From assembly GCF_000374105.1 (NCBI RefSeq), contig NZ_KB893650.1, forward strand, positions 800,862-864,861: 64,000 nucleotides of DNA. The letters are read 5' to 3'. Under the pieces are notes generated by a model. That model ran no database searches and had not been told where the DNA came from. It was given only the letters and a program-made list of their open reading frames with translations. Of the stretch, positions 17,425-24,742 are shown piece by piece; position 1 is the stretch's first letter, and every line of letters begins with the position of its first letter. This DNA is from Kangiella aquimarina DSM 16071. Lineage in GTDB: Bacteria > Pseudomonadota > Gammaproteobacteria > Enterobacterales > Kangiellaceae. The position numbers and the translations under genes are program-made.

Positions 17425-17784
17425 ATGTCGAACATTAAAGAATCGTTAAATGCATTGATGGAAATTGATGGTGCTTTAGGTACAGCACTTGTAGATTATG
17501 AATCAGGAATGGTTTTGGGCACTGAAGGTGGGGGTGTTGACTTAGAGCTGGCTGGCGCCGGAAATACCGAAGTTGTAAAAGCAAAAATGGCAACTATGGA
17601 TTCTTTAGGCATTGATGGCGGAATTGAAGATATTTTGATTACTTTGGAAAAGCAGTTGCATATCATCAGACCAACTACAAACCCATCCGGATTATTTATT
17701 TATCTGGTATTGGATAAAGCAAAAGCTAACCTGGCTCTTGCACGACGTAAAGTACAGGGTATAGAAGCTAGTTTAGAAATTTAA
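17425..17784 (+). CDS. Roadblock/LC7-like protein 2
   Basis: 119 residues. Seen: LNALMEIDGALGTALVDYESGMVLGTEGG, the typical Roadblock start (short helix, then G-A-x-x-x-D-Y-x-S-G-x-x-L), a central helix with AGAGNTEVVKAKMATMDSLG, and the closing strands IEDILITLEKQLHIIRPT and GLFIYLVLDKAKANLALARRK. It lacks obvious similarity to the first Roadblock protein beyond the fold. A GAGGAAA ribosome site precedes the ATG, 57 bases after the previous stop, and a strong terminator follows, so this closes the operon. Two different Roadblock proteins with one GTPase could act as a heterodimeric regulator; that is inference. Confidence 0.82.
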   Translation: MSNIKESLNALMEIDGALGTALVDYESGMVLGTEGGGVDLELAGAGNTEVVKAKMATMDSLGIDGGIEDILITLEKQLHIIRPTTNPSGLFIYLVLDKAKANLALARRKVQGIEASLEI

Positions 17785-17805
17785 GTTACCGTAATTGTTA
17801 TAAAA

Positions 17806-17836
17806 ACCGATGGCTAGGATAGCTATCGGTTTTTTT
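17806..17836 (+). terminator. Terminator of the GTPase/Roadblock operon
   Basis: ACCGATGGCTA (17806-17816), loop GGA, TAGCTATCGGT (17820-17830) and a run of T. One pair is a G-T wobble. The left arm is identical to that of the terminator at 22451. Confidence 0.9.
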
Positions 17837-17920
17837 GCTTATGCTATTTGTACCATACTAGTAAAGTTAACTTAGCAGGCGTAACATACTCCAAGCCCGT
17901 AGCAAAAGTTTGGGGCAGTT

Positions 17921-18610
17921 ATGGAACGTCTTATAGAGCAAACTCCAAATCAAATCTTCTCGTCTTTACCTGCCGCTTTACAGCGCCGGTTGATGACCAG
18001 CATGAAACAGTCCCAGCTCCCGGCTGGGAAAATACTTTTCGAATCTCAGGAAGCCATCAATTATCTTTACTTCCCCATGGGTTGCGTCATTAATTTGATC
18101 TTCGAGCTGGATGATGGCGATGAAATACAGGTAGCTTGCCTGGGGGCAGAGGATATTTGTGGTGGTGCGCTTATTTCAGGAAGCAAAAAGTCCCAGCTGA
18201 GAGCTGAGGTACTGCATGCAGGCACAGCTCTATTAATGCCGGCCAAAGAAGCCTTGTACTGGTTTCATAACGAGCGAGAGTTTCGGGTGCCCATATTAAA
18301 ATCATGTTCCAGAATTGAACATCAAATAATGACCAAAGTCGCCTGTAATCGGTTCCATACTATTCAGCAGCAGCTGTGCTTCTGGTTGCTAGAAGTATCA
18401 GACAAGATTCAAAACAAAGTCATTGATGTGACCCACGAGCATATTGCTGGGCTTTTAGGCGTCAGGAGGGAGGGAATTTCAGAAGCTGCCCATAAGCTGC
18501 AGCTACAGGGATTTATCGATTACAAACGTGGCCACATAAAGATTCTTAATAGAAAACAGCTTGAACAGCTCAGTTGTGAGTGCTATCACAACCTCTATTC
18601 CTCAGGTTAA
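17921..18610 (+). CDS. Crp/Fnr-family transcriptional regulator
   Basis: 229 residues. Seen: an N-terminal cyclic-nucleotide-binding-like beta roll (about 20-130) containing LPAGKILFESQEAINYLYFPMG and IQVACLGAEDICGG, a long dimer helix, and a C-terminal winged helix-turn-helix (about 165-215) with DVTHEHIAGLLGVRREGISEAAHKLQLQGFIDYKRGHI. The beta roll lacks the phosphate-binding RxS arginine of true cAMP-binding Crp, and there is no N-terminal Cys cluster of Fnr type, so the ligand is unknown; this is the common COG0664 subclass with a degenerate pocket. It stands alone after a terminator and has no terminator of its own on the plus strand. ATG 17921 is the only sensible start. Confidence 0.9.
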   Translation: MERLIEQTPNQIFSSLPAALQRRLMTSMKQSQLPAGKILFESQEAINYLYFPMGCVINLIFELDDGDEIQVACLGAEDICGGALISGSKKSQLRAEVLHAGTALLMPAKEALYWFHNEREFRVPILKSCSRIEHQIMTKVACNRFHTIQQQLCFWLLEVSDKIQNKVIDVTHEHIAGLLGVRREGISEAAHKLQLQGFIDYKRGHIKILNRKQLEQLSCECYHNLYSSG

Positions 18611-18617
18611 CGCTCAT

Positions 18618-18652
18618 AAAATAAAACGCCTCGAACTTTGAATTCGAAGCGT
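18618..18652 (-). terminator. Terminator of the 35-residue basic protein gene
   Basis: On the minus strand: ACGCTTCGAA, 7-base loop, TTCGAGGCGT, then TTTTATTTTAT. All ten positions pair if one G-T wobble is allowed. It ends 29 bases past the stop of the small gene at 18681 and also lies just past the Crp-family gene on the other strand. Confidence 0.8.
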
Positions 18653-18680
18653 TGAACGTTTGAACTATGCTTTGACGGGA

Positions 18681-18788
18681 TTATTTCTTGCCGCTGCGGC
18701 TAGGAGCACCTTTAGCTGCATTTTGTTTTGGTGCAGCTTGTTTTGGGGCGCTTTTGCTAGCTGGAGCTTGCTTCGCTTTATTACTCAT
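18681..18788 (-). CDS. 35-residue Lys/Ala/Pro/Gln-rich basic protein
   Basis: A short gene with strong translation signals: AAGGAG lies 7 bases before the ATG at 18788, the frame is open to a TAA at 18681, and a terminator with U-tract follows. The product starts MSNKAKQAPASKSAPKQ and ends APSRSGKK; it has nine Lys and one Arg and no acidic residue, and about two thirds of it is Ala, Lys, Pro, Gln or Ser. Three AxKQ/APKQ-type units make it weakly repetitive, like the tails of histone-H1-like or AlgP-like proteins. It should be unstructured and could bind nucleic acid or ribosomes; this is inference. No family recognised. Codon use is like that of the neighbours. Confidence 0.75.
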   Translation of the reverse strand: MSNKAKQAPASKSAPKQAAPKQNAAKGAPSRSGKK

Positions 18789-19011
18789 AGGATTCTCCTT
18801 AAAGGTCATGAGTTACCAGCCCAACACCATGTTGAAACTGATGGGTATAATGTGTTCTCAATTGCATCAATTATCTGTGCGCTAGCGTACACAAGGTGAT
18901 TAATTTTTAGTGTTAGGGAGTGTACAGAATTCAAGTTCTGGGGAGAGCTGAGCACCGGTCAGTACTCAGCCTTGCTTTCACAATTAGAGGTGGTTAAAAA
19001 GCTAGTTTAGT

Positions 19012-19824
19012 TTAAGGCCATGGGTAGTAGCCGTAGGCTTGTTCAATGTACATGGCTAGTGGTTCAATTGGACCACTTTGGCTATAACCTCCAAAAACAT
19101 CTTCGTATTTAATGCTAATGGAGTAATCAACAAAACCGTCTGGCATTTGATGAGACTCAAGTTCAATTCCCACCGCGTTAAACATATGGGCATCAGACAT
19201 TGGGAATGGAGCAGGCAGGTAGATGGTTCTTTGGCCATAGCCGTGCCAGTTGGTAACCAGTTTGAATCCTTCTCCCTCCAACCCTGACTTGGCTCGCTTG
19301 AACAGCTGAATCGTCAAATTCTTACCATCGAGAACGATAGTCTCCTGGTCGACTAGAACATCAGGTGTGACATCTTCCAGAAAGCCGTGAGCATCGTAGA
19401 TTGGTTGCCCATGACTCATATTGACGTCATCCAGCACTCCTTCAAACTCAACAACGTTCAGAGAGACATAAATATCTTCATTAGAAGCTAATGGCTCAGG
19501 AGTCATAACTTCAACATACACCTTACGATAAATCCATGCATCTTCAACAATTGCTCTATAGGAGCCGTTGGTATATTTGAAGTTGCTTGCCTTAAAGTTA
19601 GTGGCGTTTTCAAAAATAATCTCAAGCTCGTCAATTTTCATCATGGGGTCATAATAAGAATTTGAGGCTTTGATTTTGATTTTCTTGGCGTTGCTTAAAT
19701 CCAGACCTGGATAGGTTACATTTGAACCCCCTGCAGGATAGGGCGCTTCAAAGTAGTAATCTTCAGCTTGGGTGGTGGTAGAAAATAAAGTTATTACAAT
19801 AAGAAAAGCAATAATTGCTTTCAT
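19012..19824 (-). CDS. Secreted protein of unknown function
   Basis: About 270 residues. The first 20 residues form a signal peptide (MKAIIAFLIVITLFSTTTQA) with a likely cut after TQA. The rest is rich in aromatic residues and beta-strand patterns, with DYYFEAPYPAGGSNVTYPG at the mature start and EQAYGYYPWP at the very end. I recognise no family and see no catalytic motif, Cys pair or membrane anchor. The open frame extends to a TTG at 19839, but GGAG lies 7 bases before the ATG at 19824, which I take as the start. It stands alone, divergent from the GGDEF/EAL gene. Possibly an exported beta-sandwich protein. Confidence 0.75.
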   Translation of the reverse strand: MKAIIAFLIVITLFSTTTQAEDYYFEAPYPAGGSNVTYPGLDLSNAKKIKIKASNSYYDPMMKIDELEIIFENATNFKASNFKYTNGSYRAIVEDAWIYRKVYVEVMTPEPLASNEDIYVSLNVVEFEGVLDDVNMSHGQPIYDAHGFLEDVTPDVLVDQETIVLDGKNLTIQLFKRAKSGLEGEGFKLVTNWHGYGQRTIYLPAPFPMSDAHMFNAVGIELESHQMPDGFVDYSISIKYEDVFGGYSQSGPIEPLAMYIEQAYGYYPWP

Positions 19825-20082
19825 GGTTTTCTCCTTCAATTATTTGAATAATTTGTCCTGAATTGTGAAAGCCAGAGAATGCTATCACGATAGGAATAGG
19901 AAGAGTAATAAAGAAATGTGTATAAAGTTATCCAAATGAGATAGTCAAAAAATGATAAATAATAGGTAATTTGAATTGAACATGCTTAGAATGCCAGTCC
20001 CGTTTATGGGGATTTACATTCAATTGCAGAGTTGCATTGCTTAAATGTCACCCATGTGGTACAAAAAAAGACAGGGATATAA

Positions 20083-22338
20083 ATGGAATGCATATTGGAT
20101 AACTGCTTTAAGAAAAAGCTTCTAATCTTGTTGGCTTGTTTTCTTCCGACAGCTCAGGGCAGTCAGGGAGCTGAGCTAGTTGACACATCCGTTAACCCTA
20201 AACATATAATTTATGTAGGCTCTGAATATTACCCACCACTTGAATCCATATCTGACGGCGAACCACCTAAAGGTTTTATAACTGACTTGCAAAATGCAAT
20301 GGCTTATTCTGCCGGAGCTACCATTGAAGTCAAACTTATGAATTGGGACAGTGCTTTGCGTTCTGTGCAGGATGGTAGCGCTGATGCTATTGCTCTTATA
20401 CCCTCAAAAGATCGCAGCCAGTATTTTGATTTTACTGAGCCATTTTATTATGTGGCACATGGACTATTCACTCATAGCGGCAATAATGAGCCGTTAACAC
20501 TTACCGACATGAGGGGGAAAAAAGTAGCTATCGTTAACGGTGCTTATGCAGAAACAGCATTAGAAAGCTCTGATTATGATCTAGAGCTGGTTGTGACCGA
20601 TACAGAACTAGAGTGTCTAAAAAGTGTTGCAAATGAGGAGGTTCATGCCTGTATTGAAGTGATAGTCACTTCAAAAAAGCTTGCGGATAATTATGGTCTA
20701 GATATTAAGTTGTCCAGCTCACCTTTTTGGCCAAGACCCTACGCGTTTGGGGTTAAGAAGGGTAACACTAAACTTCAGGAAGAGTTGCAGGATCAATTAG
20801 CGAAAATAGTTGTTGATGGGACTTACAGCGAGATTTATCAAAAATGGGAGTCTCAACTCGAATGGAAGCCACAAAGCTTTTGGAAAAGTCTTAGCCAACT
20901 ATCTTGGTTAATGGCAGGCCTTGTCGTAATACTAAGTATAGTTTTCTTTATCAATAACTTGCTGCGAAGAAAAGTTAATCATAAAACTGCACAGTTAGAG
21001 AGGGAATTAAAAAGTAGTCGAGAGCTTCATAAAAAGTTTGCTTTTAATGCAACACATGACAGCACCACAAAGCTATTAAACCGTAAGGCACTATTTGACC
21101 TTCTAGATGATAAAATAACATACACTTTTATCAATCATACACAGCTTTTTGTTATTGCCATCAGGATTACCAATATCGTTTCAATTATCAGTGTTTTTGG
21201 ATACCGTAAAGCGATTGATATTGTTGTCAGCGTTGCAAAAAAGCTTGCGAGCTTTGACCAAACTCTTTCTGCACACTTTGGTGATGGCGTTTTTGTTGTA
21301 TCCACCGATAATCAGCAATGCGTTGATGACATTATTCAAATCTTAAGTGACCATTCTGACCTGGACTCTAATCAAATCTACCCAGTACCAGTAATTGGTG
21401 TCTATGATTTTTTAATAAATGCTGATGAAAAGCTTCCCAGATCATCAGAGCTGGTTAGAAAGTCAATTACCGCAATGAATTATGCGGAGCGAAAGAGAAT
21501 TCAAGTTGCTGATTATAATCCGGATATTGAACCTGATAGTAGAAACTTAAAATTACTCAGTGATTTTTATAAGGTCGGCTGTGACCAGTTTGTTTTGCAT
21601 TACCAACCACAAATAGATGTAAAGACTGAAACCATTACCCATGTTGAAGCATTAATCAGATGGCAGCATCCAGCACTTGGAATGGTTTCACCCTATCTTT
21701 TTATTCCCCTACTTGAAGAGTCAGGCAATATCAAAAAAGTGACAAGATGGGTCATTAAAGAAGTTATCAGCTTCATTAATAGTCACAAGCCACAAACCGA
21801 TAACGTTAAATTTAGTGTCAATATTACAACTAGAGATTTGGTTGATGATTCATTTGTTGAGTTTGTACGAGACGTTGTCGAAGATTTAGTAACCAATAGC
21901 TTAATTTTCGAAGTTACTGAAAGCGAACTATTAGAGGAAAAAGAGAAAGCAAAGTGGGTTATGCTTGAGTTGGAGTCTATGGGGATAAGCTGCGCAGCCG
22001 ATGACTTTGGTTCTGGCTATTCCTCATTATCTTACTTGAACGACTTATCAGTGGACGAAGTTAAACTGGATAGAAGCTTTATCGCTTCGCTGCATAAAAA
22101 TGAGCGTACATTTAAGATTGTCAGTTCAACTATTGAATTAGCGCATGCTCTGGGGTTAGTGGTGGTTGCAGAAGGTGTCGAAGACCTTAAAACCTATCAA
22201 GTGTTATCAGATTTAAACTGTGATCGTATTCAGGGCTATTTAATTTCAAAACCTGTTTCTGGCAAGGATATTTTGCCTATGTTGCGTTCTACTTCTAATT
22301 TTAGAAGCAATGAGCGGAAACTTTCTAACTTATCCTGA
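20083..22338 (+). CDS. Periplasmic-sensor c-di-GMP phosphodiesterase (SBP-GGDEF-EAL)
   Basis: 751 residues. Seen: a signal peptide (1-29), a type-3 solute-binding domain (about 38-262, with GSEYYPPLESI, GFITDLQNAM and YSEIYQKWE), one membrane helix (LSWLMAGLVVILSIVFFINNLL, near 275-296), a GGDEF domain whose signature is FGDGV at 399-403, so cyclase activity is unlikely, and an EAL domain with intact EALIRW at 522-527, FEVTESELLEE, ADDFGSGYSSLSYL, KLDRSFI, EGVE and QGY. Known: such EAL sites hydrolyse c-di-GMP. The protein should sense an amino-acid-like ligand outside the membrane and lower c-di-GMP inside. It is a single gene closed by the terminator at 22451. A GGGAT element precedes the ATG. 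Confidence 0.93.
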   Translation: MECILDNCFKKKLLILLACFLPTAQGSQGAELVDTSVNPKHIIYVGSEYYPPLESISDGEPPKGFITDLQNAMAYSAGATIEVKLMNWDSALRSVQDGSADAIALIPSKDRSQYFDFTEPFYYVAHGLFTHSGNNEPLTLTDMRGKKVAIVNGAYAETALESSDYDLELVVTDTELECLKSVANEEVHACIEVIVTSKKLADNYGLDIKLSSSPFWPRPYAFGVKKGNTKLQEELQDQLAKIVVDGTYSEIYQKWESQLEWKPQSFWKSLSQLSWLMAGLVVILSIVFFINNLLRRKVNHKTAQLERELKSSRELHKKFAFNATHDSTTKLLNRKALFDLLDDKITYTFINHTQLFVIAIRITNIVSIISVFGYRKAIDIVVSVAKKLASFDQTLSAHFGDGVFVVSTDNQQCVDDIIQILSDHSDLDSNQIYPVPVIGVYDFLINADEKLPRSSELVRKSITAMNYAERKRIQVADYNPDIEPDSRNLKLLSDFYKVGCDQFVLHYQPQIDVKTETITHVEALIRWQHPALGMVSPYLFIPLLEESGNIKKVTRWVIKEVISFINSHKPQTDNVKFSVNITTRDLVDDSFVEFVRDVVEDLVTNSLIFEVTESELLEEKEKAKWVMLELESMGISCAADDFGSGYSSLSYLNDLSVDEVKLDRSFIASLHKNERTFKIVSSTIELAHALGLVVVAEGVEDLKTYQVLSDLNCDRIQGYLISKPVSGKDILPMLRSTSNFRSNERKLSNLS

Positions 22339-22445
22339 TACATCATTATTGATGTCACCACTAGACGATGAGATTGAAAATAAAACTTAAATATCTTCAG
22401 TATAGGAAATAAATACAAATTAGAGCTTTAAGATTATTATTCTGT

Positions 22446-22482
22446 AAAAAACCGATGGCTAAACTCTAGGCATCGGTTTTTG
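22446..22482 (+). terminator. Terminator after the EAL gene
   Basis: ACCGATGGCTA (22451-22461), loop AACTC, TAGGCATCGGT (22467-22477) and TTTTTG. One G-G mismatch splits the stem. The left arm repeats that of the terminator at 17806-17816. The stem is 113 bases past the stop codon. Confidence 0.75.
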
Positions 22483-22523
22483 TGTTAGCAAGCTACAGTA
22501 CTATACTGGATTACCGTGAAGCT

Positions 22524-24347
22524 TTAATTTTGTTTAGCTACATTTCCTCTTGGATTACATCCAACGGTTCTTAGCTCGAGCTCTCGCTCGAAACTAACTT
22601 CTGCGATTTCACCATTTAAAATCAACGAGGTGTCTCCACAGCTAGCACCGGTCTCTCGACCAGAAAATTTAACCAACATATCGAAATAGCCGTCTTCATT
22701 CACATCGGCTGTGGTAATGACTGAACCTTGCGCATCTCCAAGTTGGAGCGAGTCTATATTAATTGTTGAAACATCGTTTGTTCCCGAACCCAGAAATACT
22801 CCAAGCAAAGGTTTGGCGCTTTTCAGGTTAAGTACCCAGGCATTCAGGCTATAAAACTCCAATGGCTCCGCTTCTGGCTCTAATGGAGGAACGACTGAAC
22901 AGGCCGATAGTTCTGAACTGCCATCAGGTGTGGTGACCGTGCTGGTAATGAAGCGACCTTCGGGAATAATATTTAATCCTGGCGTTGTAAAGAGGTTGCT
23001 ACCTGAGTTATCACTAATGTCGCTGCCACAAAATAAGTTGAATTCGGCCTGCGAAACGTCTGATGGACAGGCCGTGGATACTGAAAGGCAGTAGGTTAGC
23101 TCGGTATTAGCAAATTCTGAATCGTTAAACTCGGCTTTGAACAGTTGAGCTCCATTCAGGTTTTCAACGCTGATGGTCGGAGGGTTGGGTATCCCGTCAG
23201 GGCTGACTTGGTTTATGATGCCATCACTCATGACATCAATTGCTAACCCTGCGTTACCGACAAGCATGTTCCTTTCAACGGTACTACCCGGCAATGTTGT
23301 AGCAATGCCAGCGTTGCCATTATTCATCAGCTGATTGGAGAGAACCTGTGCGCCCTGGCTGCCTTCAAGGTAGATACCATTTACATTGTGACCATTGCTC
23401 GAGTTGCCCGTATACAAGTTGTTTGTGCCGTCTATCGACCAAATGCCGTGGCCTGCAACGCCTGAAATAGAGATGGCACCGTTTCCAGTTGCCCCATCAT
23501 AGTCACCAATACGGTTGTTAATGATGCTTGAGTCTGAAACTTGTTGAAGATAAAAGCCGGCACGAAAACCATGACTGGTGTTGTCATCAATCAAGACGGT
23601 TGCCCTAATTACTGTGATTCCCGTGCTGGAATATCCTGGCGCAGCAGAGCCGGATTTGTCATAACCTATAATATTTTTACGTATAACGGTGCCTGTGTTT
23701 TGGATATTGGGATCGAGTGGGGCGTATGGTGCTACACTGATGGCACCGAATGAGTTACTTCGATAGATTCGGTTACCTTCTATAAGGTTTCCATCGCCAA
23801 CAGATTGGATCCCTGAACCGTCGCGTATCACATTTCCCGTGAAGGACTGATTGTCGGCTTGAAGAATCAGGTTCCTAAACTCTGCAAATTCTATGCCTGA
23901 AATCACTGAACCATCGCCATAAAAGCGAAAGTTTTCATTTATTCCGCTGATAATAACATCACCGCCGCCAATGATATGGAGTGGGTGCTGAAAGCTGATG
24001 GAGCTGACTTCTATGGTGCCACTAACCCCTGTGAGATCTATGGTGTCGAGAGCGGGAGTTTGCTCTGCTTCCACAACTGCCGCGAGAAAAGTGCATACTC
24101 CTGAAAAGGTTAAGCATTCACCATCGCCTATCGTTCCAGAAAATTCACTCTCATTGCTTGTAGAATTGACGACAAAGGTCGCAGCGGTCACCAAGGGCGG
24201 GGACAGGAGTATTAGTAGAACCACTATTGAGATAAATACCTTTACAGGTATAAAAAATGACTGATTTAAAAATTGTTTTTGATAACAAAAAGAGTTTGCT
24301 ATCTGTTGAATACGCTGACTTTCTTGCTTTTGAAACTTCTTAAGCAT
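22524..24347 (-). CDS. Secreted right-handed beta-helix protein
   Basis: 607 residues. Seen: an unusually long leader (about 29 polar residues, then FFIPVKVFISIVVLLILLSP and VTAA), so a signal peptide of about 56 residues; a CSLREA-like segment next (TFVVNSTSNESEFSGTIGDG with ECLTFSGVCTFLAAVVEAEQ); then many NNRIGD/NSSNGHNVNGIYL/SNQLMNNGNAGI turns typical of parallel beta-helix (NosD/pectate-lyase-like) folds to about residue 390; then a C-terminal region with LNVNED-type DVNEDGYFDMLVKF resembling a calcium-binding dockerin or VCBS-like loop. No sorting signal such as LPxTG or PEP-CTERM is visible. Start supported by AGGAGG 6 bases upstream. Probably a surface or secreted adhesin or polysaccharide-acting protein; the activity is unknown. 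Confidence 0.8.
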   Translation of the reverse strand: MLKKFQKQESQRIQQIANSFCYQKQFLNQSFFIPVKVFISIVVLLILLSPPLVTAATFVVNSTSNESEFSGTIGDGECLTFSGVCTFLAAVVEAEQTPALDTIDLTGVSGTIEVSSISFQHPLHIIGGGDVIISGINENFRFYGDGSVISGIEFAEFRNLILQADNQSFTGNVIRDGSGIQSVGDGNLIEGNRIYRSNSFGAISVAPYAPLDPNIQNTGTVIRKNIIGYDKSGSAAPGYSSTGITVIRATVLIDDNTSHGFRAGFYLQQVSDSSIINNRIGDYDGATGNGAISISGVAGHGIWSIDGTNNLYTGNSSNGHNVNGIYLEGSQGAQVLSNQLMNNGNAGIATTLPGSTVERNMLVGNAGLAIDVMSDGIINQVSPDGIPNPPTISVENLNGAQLFKAEFNDSEFANTELTYCLSVSTACPSDVSQAEFNLFCGSDISDNSGSNLFTTPGLNIIPEGRFITSTVTTPDGSSELSACSVVPPLEPEAEPLEFYSLNAWVLNLKSAKPLLGVFLGSGTNDVSTINIDSLQLGDAQGSVITTADVNEDGYFDMLVKFSGRETGASCGDTSLILNGEIAEVSFERELELRTVGCNPRGNVAKQN

Positions 24348-24742
24348 TACGACCTCCTAAATCCATTTAAGGCAAATCAGTATACATAATGCACAAATGC
24401 ATCGCAAATTAGCGGTTTGGAGATTCGAGGGTTTGGAGAGTACTAGAAAAAGACGTCAATGAGTCCTAGGAAAAACACTGCTTAGTACCAGGTTCTGTCT
24501 GACATGTTTTTATGTAAACATAGTTTGGCATCATATTAGTTCAGAACAAATTTGCTCGATTCCTGATCGTTACTTCAAGGCTCCGTTTATTCAGCATGGT
24601 AATAGTGGTTACTTTAAAGTGGAGCTGGAAAATCTTCCAAAGGTGGTTATTTGCAAAACAAGCATTCACTGATTAGTATGACTTGAATAATACGAAGAAA
24701 TATAGCCTGACAGGCTTTATGGATAATTATTCAGGACACAAC
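24348..24742. other. Intergenic region between two secreted-protein genes
   Basis: 395 bases holding the divergent promoters. No clear -35/-10 pair or hairpin is seen. Bases about 24462-24672 on the plus strand are open in one frame for about 70 codons ending in TGA, with protein-like composition (for example YFKAPFIQHGNSGYFKVELE) but no good start or ribosome site. This could be a gene remnant; it could also be chance. Confidence 0.4.
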
